From Burkholderiales bacterium (GTDB taxonomy: Bacteria; Pseudomonadota; Gammaproteobacteria; Burkholderiales; Burkholderiaceae_C): a stretch of 32,296 nt of DNA. Under the pieces are notes generated by a model. The model saw nothing but the letters and a program-made list of their open reading frames with translations. It had not been told where the DNA came from and did not search any database. Below, piece by piece: positions 1 to 7,584 of the stretch; position 1 is the stretch's first letter, and every line of letters starts with the position of its first letter. Both the position numbers and the translations under genes were made by a program. Where the stretch lies: positions 1,656,427 through 1,688,722 of the forward strand of contig CP070653.1 in NCBI GenBank assembly GCA_020354665.1. The letters run 5' to 3'.

Positions 1-943
1 CGCCGAGCGGCGCCACGGGCGGCTGGCTGGGGTTGTTCACGGCGCGCGAGTCGCTGTAATTGATGCGCTGGTAGTCGAGTGCGACCGTCCAGCGCGGCGC
101 CGGCGTGATCGCGACGCCGAGGCTGTAGTTCGACGGGATGTCGAAGTTGCCTTGTTCGGCGAACAGCCCCTTGTACTTGTCGAACTTGCTCATGTCGATC
201 TTCGGCGAGTACGCCGCGCCGATCGTCACCATGTCGGACAGCCGTCCCATATAGCCGATGCGCAGCCCCACGCCGGTGGAGTCGTCGTAGCCGGTGTTGG
301 TGACGCTGCCCGGCGCTCCGGTGAAATCGGGAAATGGCGGGCCCGGGTTGTCGAAGGCTTGCAGGCCCGTCGCCTTGAACCGCTGGTAGGCGAGCAGCAG
401 CGATGCGCCGACCGAGTGCTGCGGGTTGATCTTGTAGGCGACCGTCGGCGCAATCACCAGCTGCATCAGGTCCACGCCGACTTCGCCAGAGCCGCAAAGG
501 ATGTTGGCCGGCCCGACGCCACAGTTGAAGTTGCCCTGCGGATACGTCGTGTTCATGCCGCCGTTGCCGTAGACCGTAAGGCCGACCGACAGGTTGTCGC
601 GCATCATGCGGTTGTAGCCGAACTCGGGCACCGGAAACATCGTCTTGTCGCTGTCGACCTTGCCGTTGAGCGACGGAACTCCAGCGTCCGTGCGCTCGGA
701 ATCGCGGTGCGGACTGAACAGAACCAGGCCAAGGTCCGCGCGCGAGCCGACCCAGACCATCTTGGCCGGGTTGGTCGCGCCGCCAAGGCTGTCTTCGGCC
801 ATCGCCGTCGCGGCACCGCCCATGCCCGTGGCCTTGATGCCGTAACCGTGCGGGAAGTAGCCGTTGGTCGCCATTGCCGGGACGGCGCAGGCGCACGCGG
901 CGGCAATCGCGCTGTAGCGCAGAACGTGCTTGAAGGATCTCAT
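1..943 (-). CDS. OmpP1/FadL-type outer-membrane transport protein (3' end beyond window)
   Basis: This is the N-terminal 314 codons of an outer-membrane beta-barrel of the OmpP1/FadL family, which passes hydrophobic substrates across the outer membrane. The ATG at 943 is preceded by a good AGGAGA ribosome site. The first 25 residues form a Sec signal peptide ending ...AVPAMA. The mature protein opens with the family hallmark ATNGYFPHGYGIKATGMGGA, followed by repeated amphipathic strands, including GVGLRIGYMG and YSLGVAITPAPRWTVALDYQ. The C-terminal part lies outside the window. It is the last visible gene of the minus-strand soe-sulP run, 83 bases after the Rieske gene, with its own ribosome site. 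Whether it is co-transcribed is unknown. In sulfur oxidisers such a porin might handle hydrophobic sulfur species, but nothing here shows that. Family assignment is firm and substrate is unknown. Confidence 0.88.
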   Translation of the reverse strand, partial: MRSFKHVLRYSAIAAACACAVPAMATNGYFPHGYGIKATGMGGAATAMAEDSLGGATNPAKMVWVGSRADLGLVLFSPHRDSERTDAGVPSLNGKVDSDKTMFPVPEFGYNRMMRDNLSVGLTVYGNGGMNTTYPQGNFNCGVGPANILCGSGEVGVDLMQLVIAPTVAYKINPQHSVGASLLLAYQRFKATGLQAFDNPGPPFPDFTGAPGSVTNTGYDDSTGVGLRIGYMGRLSDMVTIGAAYSPKIDMSKFDKYKGLFAEQGNFDIPSNYSLGVAITPAPRWTVALDYQRINYSDSRAVNNPSQPPVAPLG

Positions 944-1026
944 TGGGTCGTCTCCTGTGTCGTCGTCAAACCAAAAATGAAACCGCCCGCCGACGTATCG
1001 AGTGGCTCCCTCCAATCCATTGCCTT

Positions 1027-1653
1027 TCACCAGCGCGCGAGCAGCCGGCCCTTGTCGACCTTGCACTCCCACTGCCGCAGCGGGCTGGTGCCCTTCTTGA
1101 TGCAGTCGCCGGTGCGGATGTCGAACACCCACTGGTGCTTCGGGCAGGTCAGCGTGGTGCCTTCGAGCGCGAGGTGCGGGATGTTGGTGGTCTGGTGCGG
1201 GCAGCGGCTGTCGTAGACGCGAAAGCCCTTCGCGTGACGGTAGACGAACAGCCCGCGGCCGTCGCATTCGACACGCTCGACGGCGCCGACCTTGATGTCC
1301 TTGGTCGCCATCACGTCGTGCCACTCGCCCTTTCCGCCAAGCGCGGCGGGCTGGAATTCGGGCAGATCCATCGCGAGGATGATGTCCACCGCCCAGACGA
1401 TCTTCGCCAGCCCGAGCGTCGGGAACGCCATGAGCAGCGCATCGAGCACCTCGAGCGGCGTGCAGCCCTCGCGCAGCGCGCGGCCGAGGTACTGGCGAAA
1501 GCCGCGCTCGGTCTGCGCGTCGACCTTGGTGATCACGCTGATCAGGTCGCGCGTCTTCGGGTCCAGGTGCTTGCCGCACTCCTTGAGGAACTTGAAGTAG
1601 TGCCCGATCGCGTCGGGCCGGGCCTTGACGAGGTAATTGAGGGCGTCGCTCAT
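1027..1653 (-). CDS. CMD/AhpD-like domain fused to a Rieske [2Fe-2S] domain
   Basis: A 208-residue protein with two parts. Residues about 1-95 are helical and resemble the carboxymuconolactone decarboxylase/AhpD fold (REGCTPLEVLDALLMAFPTL), but I see no CxxC-type peroxidase active site. Residues about 110-208 are a Rieske ferredoxin-type domain with the full ligand set, C151-P-H153 and C170-x2-H173 (RCPHQ and CPKHQW). No signal peptide is visible, so it is probably cytoplasmic. The ATG at 1653 was chosen because it overlaps the stop of the upstream SulP gene as ATGA. An upstream in-frame start at 1749 would lie inside that gene. The context suggests a small electron carrier or redox sensor working with the sulfite dehydrogenase and transporters upstream. 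The Rieske domain is certain, the CMD-like part likely and the role unknown. Confidence 0.85.
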   Translation of the reverse strand: MSDALNYLVKARPDAIGHYFKFLKECGKHLDPKTRDLISVITKVDAQTERGFRQYLGRALREGCTPLEVLDALLMAFPTLGLAKIVWAVDIILAMDLPEFQPAALGGKGEWHDVMATKDIKVGAVERVECDGRGLFVYRHAKGFRVYDSRCPHQTTNIPHLALEGTTLTCPKHQWVFDIRTGDCIKKGTSPLRQWECKVDKGRLLARW

Positions 1654-3494
1654 GGTCGGGTCTCGATGGGCAGTGCGGATTCTGTCAGGCCGGCAGCGTC
1701 GTCCGGCGCGGCCGCCCGCGGCTTCCCGTTGGGCAGCGTCTGCTGGCACTCCTCGAACACGCGCAGAGTGCAGACCTTGCAGACTTCGCTGTCGAGCAGT
1801 GGGTAGACCTTGCGCAGGGCATCGCCCTTGTGCGCGATCAACCGGTCGATGCCAATGCTGGTGATGCCTTCAGTGCGCACCAGCATCGCCTCTACCGACG
1901 GATGAGCACAGACAACCATCAACCCGCCGCCAACTGCGCGCCGCCGGCGCGCCTCGGCGGCGAGCATCTGCGCGCCGGCCAGGTCGACGAAATTGATGCC
2001 CTGCGCGACGACCATCAGCCACTTGCGCCGCGGGTCGGCCTCGTCGACCTCGTGGAAGCGTTCCTGCACGTGCTCGACCGCGCCGAAGTAAATCGAGCCG
2101 CGCACGCGCAGCATCGCGAGCTGGGGGCACACCGGCGCGTCGACGCTGGCTTCGACCATCTTGCGGCGCGGGTTGCCGAGTTCCGCGCGCGGTGGCGCCC
2201 GCTCGTCGATCTTCGGCCGCGAGGTGCGGTACAGGTAAAACAGCAGCGAGACCACCACGCCGATGAACAGCCCCTTTTCGAGGTCGATCAGCACGCCGGC
2301 CCAGGTCACCAGCAACACGATCCGCTCGCGCGGATGGCGGCGCAGGATCTGCCCGATGCCGTGCCAATCGATCAGGCCCCACGCGACGATGAACAGGATC
2401 GCGGCCATCGCCGCCACCGGCAGATAGGCGACCAACGGCGCCGCCGCGACCGCGATCACGAGCAGGAACGGCGCCGAAAGTGCCGCGGCAAGCGGCGTCT
2501 GCGCGCCAGAAGCGAAATTCACGCCGCTGCGGTTGAACGACCCGCTGGAGGGGTAGGCCGAGAAAAAGCTGCCCGCGACGTTCGCCAGGCCCTGACCAAT
2601 GAACTCCTGGTCGCTGTCCAAGCGCTGGCCCGAACGCGTGGCGACCGAGCGCGCGATCGCGACCGCTTCGGTCAGCGCGATCACCGCGACCACAGCAGCC
2701 GGAAAGAGCAGCGCGCGCAGCGTGCCCGGCGACAGGTCGGGCAGCGATGGCAGCGGATACGTACCCTGCAGTGCGCCGACCGTGGCAATACCTGTGCGCG
2801 ACACGCCGAGTTGCTGATTGACGATGGCCGCGAACACGCTGCCGGCGAGCATGGCCATGATCATGTAGGGCAGCTTCGGCACGTAGCGCTGCGCCACGAA
2901 ACCGGCAAGGAGGGTCACGAGTCCGACCAGCGTGACCCACAGATTCGCCTCGCCCAGGTGCTCGGCCGCGAAGAGCAAGGTTTCGTGGAACTCGGCCCCG
3001 CGGGGCACGGCGAGGCCGAAGAAGTGCTTGATCTGCGAGGCCGCGATCAGACAGGCGGCGCCGGCCGTGAACGCGACGATGACGGTGTGCGAGATGAAAT
3101 TGACGATGGCACCGAGCTTGGCCAGACCTAATCCGAGTTGCATCAGGCCGACGAGCAGGCTCAACGTGAAGGCCATCGCGACGTAGGGCTCGCTACCTGG
3201 CTCCGCGAGTGGCGCCAGTGTCGCCAACACCAACACCGAGATCGCCGTCGTCGGCCCCGACACCAGGTGCCGGCTGGAGCCCCACAGCGCGGCGACGACC
3301 GCCGGGACCATCGCGGCGTAGAGCCCGTACTGCGGCGGCAGGCCGGCGATCGTCGCGAACGCCACCGCCTGCGGCAGCACGACCACGGCGCCGGTGAGAG
3401 CAGCGACGGCGTCACTGCGCAGCGTATCGCGCGTCAGCGACGGCCACCAGGCGAGAAACGGCAGCCAGGTTCGGCTCAGCGCGGCCGCGTTCAT
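1650..3494 (-). CDS. SulP-family anion transporter with STAS domain and Cys-rich tail
   Basis: A 614-residue SulP (SLC26-like) permease, likely moving sulfate or a related oxyanion across the inner membrane. The transmembrane core covers about residues 25-425 and includes the family signatures GLPPQYGLYAAMVPA (51-65), LDSDQEFIGQGLANVAGSFF (292-311) and YPSSGSFNRSGVN (314-326). A cytoplasmic STAS domain follows at about 455-565 (RGSIYFGAVEHV, GINFVDLAGAQML). Unusually, a short tail after STAS carries C572-x2-C575-x7-C583. The ATG at 3494 overlaps the preceding gene's stop (ATGA), and its own stop overlaps the start of the Rieske gene in the same way, so translation is coupled on both sides. 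Transport direction is not shown; export of sulfate made by the neighbouring enzymes, or uptake, are both possible. Confidence 0.93.
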   Translation of the reverse strand: MNAAALSRTWLPFLAWWPSLTRDTLRSDAVAALTGAVVVLPQAVAFATIAGLPPQYGLYAAMVPAVVAALWGSSRHLVSGPTTAISVLVLATLAPLAEPGSEPYVAMAFTLSLLVGLMQLGLGLAKLGAIVNFISHTVIVAFTAGAACLIAASQIKHFFGLAVPRGAEFHETLLFAAEHLGEANLWVTLVGLVTLLAGFVAQRYVPKLPYMIMAMLAGSVFAAIVNQQLGVSRTGIATVGALQGTYPLPSLPDLSPGTLRALLFPAAVVAVIALTEAVAIARSVATRSGQRLDSDQEFIGQGLANVAGSFFSAYPSSGSFNRSGVNFASGAQTPLAAALSAPFLLVIAVAAAPLVAYLPVAAMAAILFIVAWGLIDWHGIGQILRRHPRERIVLLVTWAGVLIDLEKGLFIGVVVSLLFYLYRTSRPKIDERAPPRAELGNPRRKMVEASVDAPVCPQLAMLRVRGSIYFGAVEHVQERFHEVDEADPRRKWLMVVAQGINFVDLAGAQMLAAEARRRRAVGGGLMVVCAHPSVEAMLVRTEGITSIGIDRLIAHKGDALRKVYPLLDSEVCKVCTLRVFEECQQTLPNGKPRAAAPDDAAGLTESALPIETRP

Positions 3495-5659
3495 GTCGCC
3501 CGCTCCGATCTGGGGGACGGGCCGGGCAGCAATTCGCCGTGGCCGTCGCGCCCCAGCCGGCGATAGATCGCTGCGAGCGCCTGCTCGTCGCTCGGTAGCA
3601 GATGCTCGGCGCCGATCAGCGTGTCCAGCCCGGTGCGCTGCATGACATCGAGCACCTGCTTCTTCAGCCCGCTGAACATCACCTCGACACCGCTGTCGCG
3701 CATCCGTTCGACCAGCCGGCGCACCACTTCCTCGCCCGATGCGTCCATCCGATTGATGCTCGCGCCCGAGATCAACAGCACCTTGATGCCCGGTTTGGCC
3801 GCGACTTCATCGAGCACGTGCTGCTCGAAAAACGCGGCGTTGGCGAAGTACAGCCCCGCGTCGAACCGCAACGCCAGCACGTCCGGACTCGTCGGCAGGC
3901 CGGGGTGGGCATGGGTATCGCGTAACGCGCCGTCGCGATGACGACCCAGCACCGCGACGCGCGGCCGCATCGTCTGCAGCAGGTACAGCAGCACGGCCAG
4001 CGTGGCGCCGATCAGGATGCCGCGGTCCAGATGCGGCGCCGCGAGCAGCGTGACGACGAATGTCGCGGCTGCGACCATGCCATCGGCGCGGCTGGCTCGC
4101 CAGGTGTGCTTGAGTGCCTGCACGGTGACCAGGCTCGCCACGGCCAGCAGGATGATCACGCCCAACGTTGCCTTCGGCAGGTGGTACAGGTACGGCGTCA
4201 GCACGAGCAACGTCGCGACCACGAACAGGCCGTTGAACACCATCGCAAGGCCGGTCCTGGCGCCAGCCTGCAGGTTGATCGCCGAACCGGTAAACGAGCC
4301 GCAGGCCGGGTACGACTGGAAGAACGCGCCGCCCAGGTTGGCCATGCCCTGCCCAATCAACTCCTGGTCGGGGTCCAGCCGCTGGCGCGTCTTGGCCGCG
4401 AGAGCCTTGGCCATCGCGATCGCTTCCATGAAACCCACCAGCGCAATGACAAGCGCTGCTGACAACAGCGACAGCACGGCGTCCAAGGTGATCTTCGGCG
4501 CACGCAGCGCCGGCAGGCCGCGCGGAATGTCACCGACGACCTCGCCCCCGCCGCTGAGGTGCAGTTCGTTGCCGTCGACTTTCTTCAGCCGCCAGGTGCC
4601 GTCGTCGCCGCGCTGGCCGGGCGGCAGCTGCCCCGCCAAGTGCAGGCTCGCCCCCTCGCCGCCAGCCGATTCGCTGCGTTCGAAGGCGACGCGCAGCAAT
4701 CTTGCCCAGCGATCCTTGTTTTCGACGGTGAGATCGGCAGCGTCGAGCTGGGTCAGGTGCAGCTCGTGGCGCATGGCCGCGATGGCGCGCCGATCGCCTC
4801 CTGCAGTTTCGAGACGCCGCAGCCGCATGGCCTGCTCGGCCGCACGCGCTTCCAGCGCTTTGATGCGCTCGGCGGTGTCTGCATAGCGCACGACGCGGTC
4901 GCGCACCTCAGCGTCGGCAATCTGATCGACGGCGGCGCGCGCGTTGCGCTCGTACCCGACAACCACGCTGACGACCGTGGTCACGACGACGGCGACCAGC
5001 ACGTTGAGTCTGGCCACCGCCGGGACACGCTTGAGCAACACCATCAGCAGTAGCGCGAACGCGGACATTGCCAGCGTCGGCCAGTGCGTCTGCGGCAGGT
5101 GCGTCAGCATCTGCCAGATGTCACCCAGGAACGATGCGCTGCGCCCCTTGGGAACGCCCAGCAATAGGTCGAGCTGCGACAGCGCGATGATGATCGCTGC
5201 CGCGTTCATGAAGCCGAGGATCACCGGGTGCGAGATGAAGTTGACGATCGCTCCCAGCTTGAACGCGCCCAGCGCGAACTGGATCACGCCGACCATCAGG
5301 GTCAGCAGCAACGCCAGCTCGATGTAGTCAGCCGAGAACGGTACGGCCAGTGGGGTCAGCGCCGCGGCGGTCATCAGCGAGACGATCGCCACCGGCCCCG
5401 TCGACAGCTGGCGCGACGAGCCCCACAACGCGCCGAGGATCGCTGGCACAAAAGCCACGTAAAGACCGAAATGCACGGGCAGCCCTGACAGCTGCGCGTA
5501 GGCCATCGCCTTGGGCACCAACACCAGAGCGCCGGTGACGCCAGCAATCAGGTCGCCACGCACCACGGCCGAGCTGACCGGGAACCAGGCGAGGAAAGGG
5601 AACCCGCGCACGAGCCAGGCGGCGGGGCCGGCACGTGGGGACATCGGGGCCTGGTTCAC
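3491..5659 (-). CDS. SulP-family anion transporter with a ~140-residue insertion
   Basis: A 722-residue SulP transporter, about 100 residues longer than its neighbour. Core signatures are GLPVHFGLYVAFVPAILGAL (59-78), LDPDQELIGQGMANLGGAFF (428-447) and YPACGSFTGSAIN (450-462). A C-terminal STAS domain lies around 600-705. Between a membrane helix ending near residue 236 and the conserved GDIPRGLP (377-384) lies a charged insertion rich in Ala, Arg and Glu, with coiled-coil-like stretches (ERIKALEARAAEQAMRLRRL). The GTG at 5659 is chosen because it overlaps the soeC stop as GTGA, matching the 4-base overlaps further down; the ATG at 5644 is the alternative. The context ties it to sulfite oxidation, so sulfate, sulfite or proton-coupled anion exchange are reasonable guesses. 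The family call is firm. Confidence 0.92.
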   Translation of the reverse strand: MNQAPMSPRAGPAAWLVRGFPFLAWFPVSSAVVRGDLIAGVTGALVLVPKAMAYAQLSGLPVHFGLYVAFVPAILGALWGSSRQLSTGPVAIVSLMTAAALTPLAVPFSADYIELALLLTLMVGVIQFALGAFKLGAIVNFISHPVILGFMNAAAIIIALSQLDLLLGVPKGRSASFLGDIWQMLTHLPQTHWPTLAMSAFALLLMVLLKRVPAVARLNVLVAVVVTTVVSVVVGYERNARAAVDQIADAEVRDRVVRYADTAERIKALEARAAEQAMRLRRLETAGGDRRAIAAMRHELHLTQLDAADLTVENKDRWARLLRVAFERSESAGGEGASLHLAGQLPPGQRGDDGTWRLKKVDGNELHLSGGGEVVGDIPRGLPALRAPKITLDAVLSLLSAALVIALVGFMEAIAMAKALAAKTRQRLDPDQELIGQGMANLGGAFFQSYPACGSFTGSAINLQAGARTGLAMVFNGLFVVATLLVLTPYLYHLPKATLGVIILLAVASLVTVQALKHTWRASRADGMVAAATFVVTLLAAPHLDRGILIGATLAVLLYLLQTMRPRVAVLGRHRDGALRDTHAHPGLPTSPDVLALRFDAGLYFANAAFFEQHVLDEVAAKPGIKVLLISGASINRMDASGEEVVRRLVERMRDSGVEVMFSGLKKQVLDVMQRTGLDTLIGAEHLLPSDEQALAAIYRRLGRDGHGELLPGPSPRSERAT

Positions 5660-6636
5660 GCCGCCGCCTGGTAATACAGATTCTGCGGATGCTGCGCCTG
5701 CGCGAAGAAGAACCAGCGCTCGGCAAGCAGCCCCACATATTGCAGCGCGAACGCCAGCGCGAGCAACGCCGGTGAACCCTCGCCGCGCCCCGCGGCCAGC
5801 AGCAGAACCGGCGCGACGAACGCGAGCACGATGAACGCCGGCTTGACCAAACGCAAGACGCCAGGCGTGGCACGATGGAAGAACTCACGCGTATTGAACG
5901 CCCCGCCCATGAAGCCCTGCGACTTCTGCACCACCTGTGGATGCTTGACGCCGATCGCGGTCTGGATCGTCGAGCGCGGCTGAAGCCGCGCGTTGCGCCA
6001 CAGCGAGGCGAAGCGGCCGAGCGCAGCCAGCACGGTGAGCACGATCGCCCAACCGGCCAGAAATCCGACCCGCTGCGGTGCGGCGAGCGCGGCCAGGGCA
6101 GCGGCCAGCGTGAAGCCGGAGGCGCCGCCGAGCAGCGTGTAGTTGATCGGTGTCAGCGGCGTGTGCCATTCGGCGAGAAAACGCACCGCTGCGTAGATCA
6201 TGCCGGTGCAGACGAACAGCGCGAACGCGAGCACCGTGCCAGCCATCCCGACCACGAAGCTCGGTTCGATTGCCCGCCCCGACGGCAGGCTCACGAGTGC
6301 GGGTGACCACTCGAGCGCGTGCAGCAGACCGTACAGCGCGACGCTCGCCATGAACGCCGGCAGCACGATGACCTCGCGCGACAGCCACGAGGTGCGCCAC
6401 TGCGCCGCCGAGCGCCAGGCGCGCTCGGGGCGGCCGAGGTGGAAGAACGACGCGACGAGGCCGGCGCCGAGCAATGCGAGCGCGATCACCGAGCCGGCGA
6501 CATGCATGTCCCCGTCGGGCAGCGCAGGAAGCAGCCCGACCAGCGCATAGCACTGCACGGTGAACAGCGCGAGGAACAGCCCCTGCCCCGCGCCGATCAG
6601 CGTGGTGAGGAAGATCACGGAGAACGCGGGGTGCAT
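5656..6636 (-). CDS. soeC: Membrane anchor subunit of sulfite dehydrogenase (DmsC/SoeC family)
   Basis: A 326-residue, very hydrophobic protein of the DmsC family, the quinone-facing membrane anchor of complex iron-sulfur molybdoenzymes. It has about eight predicted transmembrane helices, starting at FSVIFLTTLIGAGQGLFLAL (5-24). The family pattern FFHLGRPERAWRSAAQWRTS (64-83) is present. In SoeABC this subunit passes electrons from cytoplasmic sulfite oxidation to the quinone pool. The ATG at 6636 has only a weak ribosome site and lies 143 bases after soeB, across a GC-rich stem-loop repeat. The stop overlaps the GTG of the next SulP gene. Assignment to SoeC rather than another DmsC-type anchor rests on the gene order and the surrounding sulfur-oxidation genes. 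Confidence 0.88.
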   Translation of the reverse strand: MHPAFSVIFLTTLIGAGQGLFLALFTVQCYALVGLLPALPDGDMHVAGSVIALALLGAGLVASFFHLGRPERAWRSAAQWRTSWLSREVIVLPAFMASVALYGLLHALEWSPALVSLPSGRAIEPSFVVGMAGTVLAFALFVCTGMIYAAVRFLAEWHTPLTPINYTLLGGASGFTLAAALAALAAPQRVGFLAGWAIVLTVLAALGRFASLWRNARLQPRSTIQTAIGVKHPQVVQKSQGFMGGAFNTREFFHRATPGVLRLVKPAFIVLAFVAPVLLLAAGRGEGSPALLALAFALQYVGLLAERWFFFAQAQHPQNLYYQAAA

Positions 6637-6695
6637 ATCTCAAGTGGTCTGCGGTTCCCAGCGGCACGCGCCATGCACGTGTTCGATGCAGCCAA

Positions 6696-6773
6696 GCGGC
6701 CGCCGCGGAACCGGCTTCGCCGGGCCGCTGGCGGCGCCCCCTGGGGGGAGGCGCCGAAGGCGCTGCGGGGGGG
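6696..6773. repeat. GC-rich compound stem-loop repeat in the soeB-soeC gap
   Basis: A run of nested inverted repeats fills most of the gap between soeB and soeC. It has outer arms GCGGCC (6696-6701) and GGCCGC (6723-6728) around a hairpin CCGGC-TTC-GCCGG (6711-6723), then CCCCC-T-GGGGG (6737-6747), then GGCGCC-GAA-GGCGC (6750-6763) and a G7 run (6767-6773). It resembles dispersed intergenic repeats I know from Burkholderiales genomes; copy number cannot be judged from one window. In transcript form it would be highly structured and could affect soeB/soeC stoichiometry. Confidence 0.6.
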
Positions 6774-6779
6774 TCGTCA

Positions 6780-7514
6780 TCACCAGCTCGCGTCGTCGAG
6801 CGTGGCCGCACCGGGCGCGGGTTTGGGCAGGTGGCCCTCGACGCGCAGCGGGTTGTCCGCGCGCACCAGCTCGTCGGCGTGGATGCGGATGCGCGTGGTG
6901 CGCCGGGGCAGGTAGTGGTTGGCCGGCTGGGTGCCCCATTCGGGCATCAGCGCGTAGCCGCCGTTCTCGCGAATCGCCCTCGACGCCTCGGAGTGCGGAT
7001 CGTGGATGTCGCCGAAGATGCGCGCCGACGTCGGACACGCCATCACGCAGGCGGGCTTGCGATCGATCTCGGGCAGCGCGGTGTCGTAGATGCGGTCCAC
7101 GCACAGCGTGCACTTCTTCATCACGCGCTGCTGCTCGTCGAGCTCGCGCGCACCGTACGGACAGGCCCAGCTGCAGTACTTGCAGCCAATGCACTTGTCG
7201 TAGTCGACGAGCACGATGCCGTCTTCCTCCCGCTTGTACGACGCACCGGTCGGGCAGACCGGCACGCACGGCGGCTCCTCGCAATGCAGGCAGGATTTCG
7301 GGAAGTGCACCGTCTCGGTGTGCGGGAACTCGCCGACCTCGAACGTCTGCACGCGGTTGAAGAAGGTGCCGCTCGGGTCGGCGCCGTAGGGGTTCTGGTC
7401 GGTCATCGGGCCGGCGGCGCCCGCGCCGTTCCACTCCTTGCAGCTGGTCACGCAGGCGTGGCAACCGACGCAGACATTGAGGTCGATCACCAGGGCGAGC
7501 TGCTTGCGGCTCAT
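6780..7514 (-). CDS. soeB: Iron-sulfur electron-transfer subunit of sulfite dehydrogenase (SoeB/DmsB type)
   Basis: A 244-residue polyferredoxin subunit with ligands for four [4Fe-4S] clusters. The Cys groups are C15/C18/C21/C25 (VCVGCHACVTSC), C75/C78/C83/C87 (CLHCEEPPCVPVC), C108/C111/C114/C118 (CIGCKYCSWAC), and C135/C138 with C156/C160. No signal peptide is visible, consistent with the cytoplasmic SoeABC complex. It would carry electrons from the molybdenum subunit to the membrane anchor. The ATG at 7514 has a GAGGGG ribosome site about six bases upstream. It lies 70 bases after soeA and ahead of soeC in the same direction. Confidence 0.9.
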   Translation of the reverse strand: MSRKQLALVIDLNVCVGCHACVTSCKEWNGAGAAGPMTDQNPYGADPSGTFFNRVQTFEVGEFPHTETVHFPKSCLHCEEPPCVPVCPTGASYKREEDGIVLVDYDKCIGCKYCSWACPYGARELDEQQRVMKKCTLCVDRIYDTALPEIDRKPACVMACPTSARIFGDIHDPHSEASRAIRENGGYALMPEWGTQPANHYLPRRTTRIRIHADELVRADNPLRVEGHLPKPAPGAATLDDASW

Positions 7515-7584
7515 GCGCGCCCCCTCAGTGCCGCTCGCCGTCCGCCGATCGGGGAGACGCCGCTTGCAGGATGGGCTCGCAGGT

